Shown: positions 38,920 through 47,676 of the stretch, piece by piece
Layout of the letters: each line of letters starts with the position of its first letter
Numbering within the stretch: the stretch's first letter is position 1
NCBI GenBank assembly: GCA_945872825.1
Contig: CAMCBD010000011.1
Location: forward strand, 1 to 47,721
DNA length: 47,721 nucleotides
Reading direction: 5' to 3'
Source of the DNA: Nitrosomonas ureae
GTDB taxonomy: Bacteria > Pseudomonadota > Gammaproteobacteria > Burkholderiales > Nitrosomonadaceae
Made by a program: the position numbers and the translations under genes
Notes under the pieces: generated by a model
The model's database searches: none
Seen by the model: only the letters and a program-made list of their open reading frames with translations
Told to the model about the DNA's origin: nothing

Positions 38920-39786
38920 TCACTCAATATTCTGCACCTGCTCCCGCATCTGCTCGATAATCACCTTCAATTCCATCGAAATCCGGGATATTTCCAGATC
39001 CACCGATTTCGAGCCGATGGTGTTGGCTTCGCGGTGCAGTTCCTGCATCATGAAATCCAGCCGTTTGCCGACGGAGCCGCCTTTGTTGAGGATACGTTCC
39101 ACTTCGTCCAGGTGCGCTTTCAGGCGGGAGAGTTCTTCGTCCACGTCAATTTTTCCGGCAAACAGAGAGATTTCCTGGTGGATGCGGTCATCTTCCTGAT
39201 TGCCTAGAATCTCCTCCAAGCGGGTGCGCAGTTTTTCCTCAAACGCGGCAATCAATGCAGGAATGCGTGGGGATGCTGCGATCAGGAGCTGGCGGATTTG
39301 GTTGAGGCGTTCCAGCAAAATAGCTTTAAGTTTGTCGCCTTCGCGTATCCGGGCGGCTTTTAAGTCTTCTAGCGCAGTTTGCAGTAGCAGCATGCCCATT
39401 TCACCGGATTCCTCCACGGGGGAATGGTCGTTTCCCAGCATACCCGGCCATTTCAAGATCTCCGCTACAGTTAACGATGGCGCGGCCGGATGGTGTGTTT
39501 TGATCGTTTGCTGCAATAGCAAAAGCTTTTCTAATAATGCACTATCCAGTTGCTGATCATTTTCAGCTTGCGTGGAAGGGGAGAAATTCAAGCGGCATTC
39601 GATTTTGCCGCGGCTGAGTTGGGTGGCCAGCAGTTCCCGCATCGCGGGTTCCTGTTTGCGAAAATCATCCGGCAAACGGAACTGGACATCCAGATACCGG
39701 TTATTGACAGAACGAATTTCCAGGCTAAAAGAACCATGGGGTGTTTCCTGAGTTGCAATGGCGTAGCCAGTCATGCTAAAAATCAT
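38920..39786 (-). CDS. yicC: YicC family endoribonuclease
   Basis: YicC-family proteins are single-strand endoribonucleases involved in RNA turnover, found in most bacteria. The 288-residue length is normal. The N-terminal signature is SMTGYA, then LEIRSVNNRYLDVQFRLPDD. The C-terminal DUF1732 part has EISLFAGKIDVDEELSRLKAHL, GKRLDFMMQELHREANTIGSKS and IKVVIEQ-like LKVIIEQMREQVQNIE. Both domains are complete. It is the last gene of a minus-strand operon, 14 bases after the phosphoesterase gene. Confidence 0.95.
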   Translation of the reverse strand: MIFSMTGYAIATQETPHGSFSLEIRSVNNRYLDVQFRLPDDFRKQEPAMRELLATQLSRGKIECRLNFSPSTQAENDQQLDSALLEKLLLLQQTIKTHHPAAPSLTVAEILKWPGMLGNDHSPVEESGEMGMLLLQTALEDLKAARIREGDKLKAILLERLNQIRQLLIAASPRIPALIAAFEEKLRTRLEEILGNQEDDRIHQEISLFAGKIDVDEELSRLKAHLDEVERILNKGGSVGKRLDFMMQELHREANTIGSKSVDLEISRISMELKVIIEQMREQVQNIE

Positions 39787-39800
39787 GATAGAAAAACTTC

Positions 39801-40847
39801 CTACTTCAAGAATGGTAATGGAATGGATAAGTCGAAAAAACTATCGTTACAAACTGCCGGAGCCGGTTTCCGGTCAAGTAAGCCGGTTACCGTAAAAGGC
39901 ATTGCTTGGTTTTTCGGATCAAACAGGATCTGGCTGGCATCGACATATTTGATATCCCCGGGTGCGTTGAGCCGCCAAAGATTGGGAATTTCGGTGTACG
40001 GTTGATTCAAGCAATAAGCCAATGTATCGCCGTGAATTACCAAAACCGGTTTCTTAAATTGCAACGCTTTAGTTTTAATCAACTCACGTATCATTCGGTA
40101 TCCATCGCATTCAGTGCGATTTTCTGCTGAGCAAACAGGTTTGTCATGATCGGAGTCAAACATGTCCGTATGGAAGGCAATCACTATCGCTTGCGCGGAT
40201 TCTGCCGCTGCAAATAATTGCTGCAGCCATTTTCCATTGGATTGGTCGCGATAATCCGCTTCATCCAATGCAGCTTGGATGTCACTGCGAAGAATTTCCT
40301 TTCTGCCATTATTGTTGCCGGGAATATGCAGTGTCGCGAAAACGACCGGACCAATTTCCCATAGGGCATTTTCAATAAAACCTTCCTGCCGGATAAGGTC
40401 CGGAATGTCTTTCGTTAATTGATGCGCATCTTGGTGAAAGAAAAGCTGGCGCAAATAATTGAGCCGCTCCAACTCGTCATATCGCGCGGAGATATTGAAT
40501 CGATCACAGTCTGCCCAATCATTATCGCCGGGGGTATACACTATTTTATGCGGAATGAGTTGTGCGATCTGCTGGTAATTGTCTTTATATAATTCATCGG
40601 TGCAGCTTAACCGGCCTCTCTTGAAATCTCCCAGGTGGATCAGTACCGTGGGATTGAGTGCTTTAATGGCTTTGGCGATGGCGCCATCGGGATGTTCCAG
40701 CAGCGCAGATTCCGTGTCGGTGTAGGGCATGTCACCGATGACAACAAACCGGGTTGATTTTTCAGCAGTGGGATGAGTTACATCACTGGCCAGTGCCGAG
40801 GAAGTTAGAAGGATCAGTAATATAAAAAACTGTGTCCATTTCACCAT
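39801..40847 (-). CDS. Secreted calcineurin-like metallophosphoesterase
   Basis: The 348-residue protein has a signal peptide (QFFILLILLTSSALAS, cut about residue 20). The binuclear-metal motifs of calcineurin-like phosphoesterases follow: VVIGDMPY (GD), LIHLGDFKRG (GDxxR-like) and TPGDNDWADC (GDN with D). Later come AFHTDMF and VIHGDTLAY, supplying the remaining His ligands. The substrate is unknown, but an envelope or periplasmic location is expected. It lies 9 bases after prfC and 14 before yicC, so it is an internal operon gene. Confidence 0.85.
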   Translation of the reverse strand: MVKWTQFFILLILLTSSALASDVTHPTAEKSTRFVVIGDMPYTDTESALLEHPDGAIAKAIKALNPTVLIHLGDFKRGRLSCTDELYKDNYQQIAQLIPHKIVYTPGDNDWADCDRFNISARYDELERLNYLRQLFFHQDAHQLTKDIPDLIRQEGFIENALWEIGPVVFATLHIPGNNNGRKEILRSDIQAALDEADYRDQSNGKWLQQLFAAAESAQAIVIAFHTDMFDSDHDKPVCSAENRTECDGYRMIRELIKTKALQFKKPVLVIHGDTLAYCLNQPYTEIPNLWRLNAPGDIKYVDASQILFDPKNQAMPFTVTGLLDRKPAPAVCNDSFFDLSIPLPFLK

Positions 40848-40856
40848 GTTTTGTCA

Positions 40857-42467
40857 TTATCCATTCATATGACTCTGAAAAACCAAACCGGCATGTTCGC
40901 GTAATTTATGAAAGCGAATGGCAGGCCAGTTATCTTGCGCAACGCTTAATTCCGCACCGAAGGAGGCCAGAAAGGTCGGCGCATCCACCGCATCGTAGGC
41001 GATACGATGTGCATTCGCTTCAATAAACCGCTGTAATTCGCGCGAGTCGTCACAGGTAACCCAGCGGGCTAACTGATATTTGGCTGGTGCAATACGCGCT
41101 GCGACGGCATACTCATGCTGCAGACGATGCGTTACCACTTCAAACTGCAATGTGCCGACAGCACCGAGCAACAATGCATTGCCCAAATGCGGCCGGAATA
41201 CTTGAATAGCGCCTTCTTCACCCAATTGCGTCAAGCCTAATTTGAGCTGCTTGCTGCGCAATGGATCAGCGATCTCCACGGTGCGAAAAATCTCCGGTGC
41301 GAAAAAAGGCAATCCGGTAAATTGTAAAACCTCGCCCTCGGTTAAGGTATCACCCAATTGCAGCGTGCCGTGATTGGGTATGCCGATGATGTCACCGGGA
41401 TAGGCTTCTTCAAGAATGTCGCGGCGTTGGGATAAAAAGGATACTACCGTACTGGTGCGGATATCTTTACCGCTACGTGCTACTTTTAAGTTCATGCCGC
41501 GCTTGAAGTGACCAGAACAAACTCGGACGAATGCAATGCGGTCGCGGTGCGCCAAATTCATATTGGCTTGAATCTTAAATACCATACCGGAAAATTTCTT
41601 TTCATCCGGTAACACTTCACGCTGGATGGCATTACGTGATTCGGGTGAGGGTGCCAGATCAACCAGGGCATCGAGGATTTCCCGGACACCGAAGTTATTG
41701 ATCGCGGAACCGAAGAAAACCGGTGTTTGTTTGCCAGAAAGGAATTCTTTGTGATCGAAAGCCGGTGAAGCGCCTTTGATTAAATCGATAGCCTGCAATG
41801 CGGTAGACAGATCGGTACCGAAGCGCTCATGCATTTTGGGGTCATCAAAATTCGTGATGACTTCTTCTTCATTACCGATGCGATCCGATCCAGCTTGGAA
41901 TAAGCGCATACAATTATTTTGCAGGTCGCATACCCCGCGGAAGTTGCGCCCCATGCCGACAGGCCAAGTAAAGGGTATCGTAGACATTCCGAGTGTGCGC
42001 TCAATCTCATCAAGCAGATCCAACGGTTCGCGGACTTCCCGGTCCATTTTATTCACAAAAGTAACTATCGGCGTGTTGCGCGCGCGGCAAACTTCTAGCA
42101 GGCGCAAGGTTTGTGCTTCCACACCATTGGCGGCATCGATCACCATCAGCGCGGCATCGACGGCGGTGAGTACGCGATAGGTGTCTTCCGAGAAATCCTG
42201 GTGACCGGGAGTATCGAGCAAATTAATCACGCAATTGCGGTACTCCATTTGCATGACCGAACTGGCGACCGAAATTCCGCGCTGCTTCTCAATTTCCATC
42301 CAGTCCGAAGTCGCATGACGGCTGGCTTTGCGTGCTTTAACGCTCCCGGCAATATGAATGGCGCCGGCGTACATCAGCAGTTTCTCGGTCAGTGTTGTTT
42401 TACCCGCATCCGGATGCGAAATAATGGCGAAAGTGCGGCGACGCGCCACTTCGTTATTAATGCTCAT
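40857..42467 (-). CDS. prfC: Peptide chain release factor 3
   Basis: RF3 is a GTPase that removes RF1/RF2 from the ribosome after peptide release. From the ATG at 42467 (MSINNEVARRRTFAIISH) it has 536 residues. The G-domain motifs are SHPDAGKTTLTEK (G1), DTPGHQDFSEDTYR (G3) and FVNKMDRE (G4). The C-terminal part carries EEGAIQVFRP and GAVGTLQFEVV, as expected for RF3. The frame extends 22 codons upstream, but the ATG at 42467 fits the family start. It overlaps the end of the ABC ATPase gene by 11 bases. Confidence 0.96.
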   Translation of the reverse strand: MSINNEVARRRTFAIISHPDAGKTTLTEKLLMYAGAIHIAGSVKARKASRHATSDWMEIEKQRGISVASSVMQMEYRNCVINLLDTPGHQDFSEDTYRVLTAVDAALMVIDAANGVEAQTLRLLEVCRARNTPIVTFVNKMDREVREPLDLLDEIERTLGMSTIPFTWPVGMGRNFRGVCDLQNNCMRLFQAGSDRIGNEEEVITNFDDPKMHERFGTDLSTALQAIDLIKGASPAFDHKEFLSGKQTPVFFGSAINNFGVREILDALVDLAPSPESRNAIQREVLPDEKKFSGMVFKIQANMNLAHRDRIAFVRVCSGHFKRGMNLKVARSGKDIRTSTVVSFLSQRRDILEEAYPGDIIGIPNHGTLQLGDTLTEGEVLQFTGLPFFAPEIFRTVEIADPLRSKQLKLGLTQLGEEGAIQVFRPHLGNALLLGAVGTLQFEVVTHRLQHEYAVAARIAPAKYQLARWVTCDDSRELQRFIEANAHRIAYDAVDAPTFLASFGAELSVAQDNWPAIRFHKLREHAGLVFQSHMNG

Positions 42468-44535
42468 AATTCTCAGAACCTTGTTCCTGTGGATAAAGAA
42501 AACAATGGGCAGTATGCGTTGCACTGAATGCACTGACTGGCGGATAGGTTTCTCGGCAAATGGCCATCGCTTTAGGGCAGCGTGGATGAAAATGACAACC
42601 GGTAGGCGGCGCGGCTGGCGACGGCAAATCTCCTTTTAAATGGATAATTTGCCGGTCAGGATCGGATTGGATCTGCGGAACAGACGACAACAGTGCCTGA
42701 GTGTAAGGGTGCTTGGGGCAGCCGATCACTTCATCAATGTGTCCATGTTCAACGATCCTTCCCAGATACATCACTGCAACCTCATCAGCCAAATATTCTA
42801 CAACAGCGATATTGTGGGTAATAAACAAAAATGCAAGTCCTAAGTTATTCTGCAGCGATTTGAGTAGATTCAAAATTTGCGCCTGAACGGATACATCCAG
42901 AGCGCTGGTCGGCTCATCACAAATCAACAGTTTGGGGTTAACAGCCAGAGCGCGGGCAATCGCGATGCGTTGCCGCTGACCACCGGAAAATTCATGTGGA
43001 AACCGCCATTTTACATCAGCGGGCAATCCAACGCGCTGCAATAACGCATCAATTTCTTTTTCTCTGGAAGGAGCGGGTGATTGGTTATTGACGTCCGTGT
43101 GATTAATTTTTTCGACATGCAATGCATTCATACCTTCTTGCAGTATTTCAGTAATTCGCATGCGCGGATTCAGCGAAGAATAGGGGTCTTGAAAAATGAT
43201 CTGAAACTGCGAACGGATTTGCCGCAATTGGCTTCTGCCTAGCGCGACCAATTCTTGATCTTTAAAGCGCACGCTACCGGCAGTGGGTTGAATCAATTGC
43301 AAAATGCTTTTACCGATTGTTGTTTTGCCGCAGCCGGATTCACCGACGAGCGCCAGGGTTTTACCGGCAGCAATTTTCAGCGAGACCCCGTCGACTGCTT
43401 TGACATGACCGACTACGCGTTTGAATAATCCTTTCCGGATCGGGAAATGTACTTTGAGATCGGTGACCTGTAATAAGAGAGATGCTGTTGAAGCGAGTGT
43501 TGTTTGTATGATGTTTGCAGCATTCCGGGTCGAGCTGTCAATCATCGGGTTGCTGGAAACATGCACGGAATCTTTGTGATATAAATGACAGCGAACCTGA
43601 TGTTCACCGGAGACCGAATGCCACTCTGGGATGGTGTCATGACACAGTGCCAGCGCTTGATTGCAGCGGTCGACGAAACGACAACCTGAAAATTGTTGCG
43701 ATAAGGGCGGCACATTGCCATTGATGACGGCTAATGCTTGATCGCGTTTTTGTTTTCCGGGCAAGGACGCAAATAACTGCTGTGAATACGGGTGAGCAGG
43801 CTGATTAAAGAAATCATTCCTGGTCGCCAGTTCGACAATTTCTCCCGCATACATCACCGCGACGCGCTGCGCCATTTCGGCCACTACCCCCAAGTCATGG
43901 GTAATCAGCAAAATCGCCATGTTTTTGCGTTGCTGGATCTGCCGCATCAAATCCAGCACCTGTGCTTGTATGGTGACATCCAGCGCAGTCGTCGGTTCAT
44001 CCGCAATGAGCAATTCAGGTTCACCGGCAAGTGCCATGGCAATCATGGCGCGTTGTTTCATCCCGCCGGAAAACTGAAACGGGTATTCATGCATGCGGCG
44101 CGGCGCATCCGGTATGCCGACTTGTTCCAGCAATTCTTGGATACGCAGTTGCGCGGCTTGTTGGGGCAGATTGAGATGCTGCTTCAATACTTCATCAATT
44201 TGCTCGGCGATGGTCAGAACCGGGTTCAGACTCAGCATCGGTTCCTGAAAAATCATGCTGATGCGCTTTCCACGGATTTTGCGCATTTCGGTTTCAGGTA
44301 ATTGCAGTACATCTGTGCCATCAATTTTGATCTGACCGGCAACAATTTCACCGGCATCGGGCAGTAAACGCATAATCGACAGTGCTGTCATCGATTTGCC
44401 GCATCCGGATTCACCCAATAAGGCAAACGTTTCACCTTGTGAAATTTTCAGGGTCAGCCCATCGACTGCCCGTACGGGCGCCTTGCCGGTGTGTAGCAGC
44501 GTCTGAAGATTTTCTATGTCCAGCAGGATTTTCAT
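42457..44535 (-). CDS. Fused double ATP-binding protein of a peptide-type ABC importer (YejF/DppDF-like)
   Basis: The 692-residue protein holds two nucleotide-binding domains of the oligopeptide/nickel class in one chain. Domain 1 (about 1-320) has Walker A GESGCGKS, a signature SGGMKQR and Walker B LLIADEPTTALD. Domain 2 (about 350-690) has GESGCGKTT, SGGQRQR and LLICDEPTSALD. Each ends with the class-specific Pro/Cys-rich tail (HPYSQQLFASLPG, HPYTQALLSSVPQ). Such fusions usually serve YejABEF-like importers. Its ATG overlaps the stop of the permease gene by 4 bases, and its stop lies inside prfC. Confidence 0.94.
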   Translation of the reverse strand: MKILLDIENLQTLLHTGKAPVRAVDGLTLKISQGETFALLGESGCGKSMTALSIMRLLPDAGEIVAGQIKIDGTDVLQLPETEMRKIRGKRISMIFQEPMLSLNPVLTIAEQIDEVLKQHLNLPQQAAQLRIQELLEQVGIPDAPRRMHEYPFQFSGGMKQRAMIAMALAGEPELLIADEPTTALDVTIQAQVLDLMRQIQQRKNMAILLITHDLGVVAEMAQRVAVMYAGEIVELATRNDFFNQPAHPYSQQLFASLPGKQKRDQALAVINGNVPPLSQQFSGCRFVDRCNQALALCHDTIPEWHSVSGEHQVRCHLYHKDSVHVSSNPMIDSSTRNAANIIQTTLASTASLLLQVTDLKVHFPIRKGLFKRVVGHVKAVDGVSLKIAAGKTLALVGESGCGKTTIGKSILQLIQPTAGSVRFKDQELVALGRSQLRQIRSQFQIIFQDPYSSLNPRMRITEILQEGMNALHVEKINHTDVNNQSPAPSREKEIDALLQRVGLPADVKWRFPHEFSGGQRQRIAIARALAVNPKLLICDEPTSALDVSVQAQILNLLKSLQNNLGLAFLFITHNIAVVEYLADEVAVMYLGRIVEHGHIDEVIGCPKHPYTQALLSSVPQIQSDPDRQIIHLKGDLPSPAAPPTGCHFHPRCPKAMAICRETYPPVSAFSATHTAHCFLYPQEQGSENYEH

Positions 44536-46046
44536 GGATGTTGAGACGGTCCTGGCGGCGAGATTGCTTCCGAGGATTTATTGAACGGAATGGCATTTTT
44601 CTTTTCTGGGCGATGAAAGAAACTGTTGCTTTGTTTCAATATCCGGGTGCGCGGATCGAGTGCGTTTTGTACCGCATCGGCAAAGAGATTGGCGCTCAGT
44701 ACCAATGTGAACATAAAACCAAAGGCTGCCATCAATGCCCACCAAACCATCGGTTCACGCGCCATTTCCAGGCGAGCGGCGTTGATCATCGTGCCGAAGC
44801 TGATTGTGGAAGGATCCACACCGACCCCGACATACGATAAAACAGCTTCGGCTAAAACCAGACCGCTGAAATCCATTACGGTTGCGATCAAAACGATGTG
44901 CATGACATTCGGCAAAATATGACGGCTGATGATGCGCCAATGCGAGACGCCAAATGCGTGGGCAGCTTGAATATATTCCAATTCACGCAATTTCATCGTT
45001 TCCCCGCGCAGTAGGCGACATAGCCCGGTCCAACTGGTAATCCCAAGAATGATGCACAGGAATAATAAGCGCAGATCCGCCCTTGAGGCGATGGTCTCGA
45101 ATATTTCCGGGTGTGTTTCGATATACACCTGCATCATCAATACGGCGGCTGCGATCAGCAGAACACTCGGAATTGAATTTAGCGTGGTGTAGATATATTG
45201 AATAACATCATCGATCCAGCCGCTGAAATAACCCGCCATAATGCCCAGCAGCAACGCGAACGGCAGCATGATCAGCGTGGTTAAGGTGCCAATAACCAAT
45301 GCGACGCGGATGCTTTTGAGTGATTGATACAAAATATCCTGCCCGACTTTGTCGGTGCCCAAAACATGATAGTGCGATGCCAGTGTGGATACACAGCCGA
45401 TTAGCATCAGCAGGATTAATAGTGTGATTAAAATAGCGTACCAGGGAATCTCGGTAGTGCGGCGCCAAATGGCGGACAAGTTATGCTGAAAGCTTTGCTG
45501 GTTGTGACGCGCTAGAAGCATACATAAACAAACAACCAGGATACCCCAAACCAATAAGCCATATCCCAAGCCTGCTGCGCTACGCCATATAATATCGCCG
45601 AGGTGTTCTGTTTCCGGGTTTTGCAAGTGCGCACCGCCATATTCAAGCCGTGCAAAGGCGCGCACTTGCTTGCCATCCGGAAGTTCAATGGTTTCTTTTG
45701 CGTAGAGATGCGATGCTAGCGGCGCGGAATAAGTTTTCTCGACGTGGGTGCGCAGCGGCGTCACCACAATATCCAGCAGACTCAATACCTCAACACTGTA
45801 GATTTTTTCCCCGTCATTGGTTTTATGGTCAAGGATAGGGCGGAAATGCACGGTATCCAGCAAACCAATCGCCAGGAAAAAAATCAAAATGGTGAGGGAA
45901 GACATCCCGCTCGCGCTATGCCCGACGCGTTTCCAGGGCGTCAGCAGATACTCGTGATGACGGACATACCCAATAAAAAAAAGTACGATAACGACAAATA
46001 AATAGATGAGCGCATCTGTCCACAGAATGATCGGGCTAAAGGGCAT
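44532..46046 (-). CDS. Peptide-type ABC transporter permease (DppC/YejE-like, long N-terminus)
   Basis: The 504-residue membrane protein has an ABC permease core in its C-terminal half. There the HVLGTDKVGQDILYQSLKSI entry motif precedes five or six helices. The EAA-loop coupling helix reads EYIQAAHAFGVSHWRIISRHILP, which contacts the ATPase. VGVGVDPSTISFG and PMVWWALMAA are typical DppC/OppC end motifs. The N-terminal about 190 residues add two or three helices and a periplasmic loop, longer than in DppC proper. No second permease (DppB-like) or binding-protein gene is found upstream; only 326 bases of non-coding DNA and an unrelated gene lie there. Confidence 0.9.
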   Translation of the reverse strand: MPFSPIILWTDALIYLFVVIVLFFIGYVRHHEYLLTPWKRVGHSASGMSSLTILIFFLAIGLLDTVHFRPILDHKTNDGEKIYSVEVLSLLDIVVTPLRTHVEKTYSAPLASHLYAKETIELPDGKQVRAFARLEYGGAHLQNPETEHLGDIIWRSAAGLGYGLLVWGILVVCLCMLLARHNQQSFQHNLSAIWRRTTEIPWYAILITLLILLMLIGCVSTLASHYHVLGTDKVGQDILYQSLKSIRVALVIGTLTTLIMLPFALLLGIMAGYFSGWIDDVIQYIYTTLNSIPSVLLIAAAVLMMQVYIETHPEIFETIASRADLRLLFLCIILGITSWTGLCRLLRGETMKLRELEYIQAAHAFGVSHWRIISRHILPNVMHIVLIATVMDFSGLVLAEAVLSYVGVGVDPSTISFGTMINAARLEMAREPMVWWALMAAFGFMFTLVLSANLFADAVQNALDPRTRILKQSNSFFHRPEKKNAIPFNKSSEAISPPGPSQHP

Positions 46047-46372
46047 GGTCGGAAAAATAGGTGCTGTGGCAGTGGAGTCGCATTAAATACAATTGATTAC
46101 TTATATCATAAATGAATGCTGTAACTTTTTGAAAGTTTATCGTTATGGGTAAATAAGTGATGGTACAAACAACTGAGCTGACGGATATTCAATTAATTCG
46201 GTAACTGTACGATCTGATCTGAGATAGATCAGTTAAGGAAACTCTGAATAACTGTCATTTCGAGCATAGCGAGAAATCTATGGTATTGATTATCAAAGAT
46301 TCCTCACTTTGTTCGGAATGACAAATGACAGTTATTCAGAGTCTCCTTAATATCATTGATTCTTGGTTCATA
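46047..46372. other. Intergenic region containing a palindromic repeat element
   Basis: This 326-base stretch must contain the promoter of the ABC-prfC-yicC operon at its left end. From 46233 it is occupied by a 118-base palindromic repeat, listed separately. Short gatct-type repeats lie just left of it. No protein frame is seen. Confidence 0.6.
46233..46350. repeat. 118-bp palindromic repeat (MITE/REP-like), complete copy
   Basis: Two 28-base arms, 46233-46260 and 46323-46350, are inverted copies with one mismatch (ttaaggaaactctg against ttaaggagactctg, then aataactgtcattt). Between them the sequence is itself an imperfect palindrome: gtcatttcgagcatagcgag on the left mirrors the complement of cctcactttgttcggaatgac on the right. 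The whole could fold into one long hairpin. The core tcatttcgag...agcga resembles a repeat found in several bacterial genomes. A partial second copy begins at 47677. Confidence 0.8.
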
Positions 46373-46939
46373 TCATTCAAATGGAGCAATATCCAGCCGC
46401 ACACCATATTTGCTGTCTACCTTGGCGTTTTTCGTAATAATCGCAATACAAGCAGTAATCTGATTCGAAAGTCCCTTTTCATCCAATCTATGCCGGAAAC
46501 TCAAAGCTTGTTCGCGATTTAAGTAACCGACTGTCCGGCTATTAATGTCCACCCGGACGGCGCTGCTGTCGTGGGGACTGTCGTTATCCGGTATCAAATG
46601 CGCTGTCAGAATGTGTATTTTGAGAGTTGAATCTTCATCAAGGGTTATTGCATTTTCCTGCAGCAATTGTTTGATCGCGTCCTGAAAGGATTCTCCGTCA
46701 ACTGCGAAAGCAAATTGTCCCAGTTCCGGCCAGGCGTAATAGCCGCTTACTGTGTTGGTGCTTTGTTGTGCGTCGACATGCGAAAGTGCTGCTGGTTCTC
46801 TAGCGGCGATTTTGTCTCTCGATATATAGAGAATTATCGCTGAAATCAGGGCTACCGGAAGGATATGCGATTTGTCGACACTGGCGCCAGCCATAAGTCC
46901 GAAAATCAACGAGAATGCTAGGATTGATAATAGGCTCAT
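46373..46939 (-). CDS. Membrane-anchored protein with a HIRAN-like domain
   Basis: The 188-residue protein starts with two hydrophobic helices (about 3-18 and 24-40). A cytosolic or periplasmic part follows (about 70-188) that looks like a HIRAN domain. Supporting features are VDGESFQDAIKQLL, then LIPDNDSPHDSSAVRVDINSR, TVGYLNREQALSFRHRL, a Cys in ITACIAIITK and a final YGVRLDI. HIRAN domains bind DNA ends in helicases, but stand-alone membrane-linked versions are of unknown role. The ATG has taattgg-poor context; an aggtaa-type site (ggaggtaat) precedes it. Neighbours give no clue. Confidence 0.65.
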   Translation of the reverse strand: MSLLSILAFSLIFGLMAGASVDKSHILPVALISAIILYISRDKIAAREPAALSHVDAQQSTNTVSGYYAWPELGQFAFAVDGESFQDAIKQLLQENAITLDEDSTLKIHILTAHLIPDNDSPHDSSAVRVDINSRTVGYLNREQALSFRHRLDEKGLSNQITACIAIITKNAKVDSKYGVRLDIAPFE

Positions 46940-47032
46940 TTCTTGTATTACCTCCTTTTATAACCGGAACGACCAAGATAACTTGCTTTGATTGCAGGAA
47001 TTATCTTTCTCATCAATAGGTAATTTATTATT

Positions 47033-47572
47033 TTATTTTTGCAAAGCTTGTTCGATGGCTGACACAACCGCTGGGTCAGACGGTTTCGTGTGCGGACTGA
47101 ATTGCGCGATCAGCTTGCCGTCGCGGCCAATCAGGTATTTTTGGAAATTCCATGTCGGGTAGGTCCCTGATAATTCGGCCAATTGCACATAGAAAGGGTG
47201 CGCATTCCCTTTGATCACAGTTGTTTTTTCAAACATCGGGAAGTTGACGCCATAGGTCAGGTGACAAAATTCCTGAATCTCCGCTTCAGTTCCCGGCTCC
47301 TGGCCCATAAAATCATTCGACGGGAAACCCAACACAACAAGACCTTGTTTTTCATACTGGGTATGCAGCTTTTCCAATCCTTCATACTGCGGCGTGTAAC
47401 CGCATTTACTCGCGGTATTGACGATCAGCAGCACTTTACCGGAATAGGTTTCGCATAAATTCACTGTTTCCGGTGCCGCCAGTTTGCGAAAATTATGATC
47501 CAGCAGGGTACTGTTGCAGGCCAAAACCGGACTAATCAGGAAGGTCATGATCAAAGCGAGAAAAATACGCAT
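47033..47572 (-). CDS. Glutathione peroxidase-family thiol peroxidase, secreted
   Basis: The 179-residue protein has an N-terminal signal peptide (IFLALIMTFLISPVLA). The cut may be before C19, with VLAC as a marginal lipobox. The peroxidatic Cys57 lies in VNTASKCGYTPQYEGLEKL, and TWNFQKYLIGRDG supplies the catalytic Trp and Asn. The usual FPCNQFGxQEPG loop is here FPSNDFMGQEPG, so the resolving Cys and the Gln of the classic tetrad are missing. This variation is frequent in bacterial periplasmic members. It should reduce peroxides with a thiol donor in the envelope, a role complementary to the cytochrome c peroxidase at 8554-9546. Confidence 0.92.
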   Translation of the reverse strand: MRIFLALIMTFLISPVLACNSTLLDHNFRKLAAPETVNLCETYSGKVLLIVNTASKCGYTPQYEGLEKLHTQYEKQGLVVLGFPSNDFMGQEPGTEAEIQEFCHLTYGVNFPMFEKTTVIKGNAHPFYVQLAELSGTYPTWNFQKYLIGRDGKLIAQFSPHTKPSDPAVVSAIEQALQK

Positions 47573-47676
47573 AAGTTGTTTCCTCTATCGATGGGTTGGT
47601 GCGTCAAAGAAGAATGTGTTTGTGAGTATTTTATCCCACTTATCTTTGTTATGTATTAAGAAGCTTTTTAAAGGCC

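Noticed and set aside
39550-40005. Plus-strand 151-codon frame across the yicC-phosphoesterase junction
   Set aside because: It crosses two clear minus-strand genes and has no protein family character.
43792-44301. Plus-strand 169-codon frame inside the ABC ATPase gene
   Set aside because: Antisense shadow, His/Arg/Gln-rich as expected of reversed coding DNA, no start signals.
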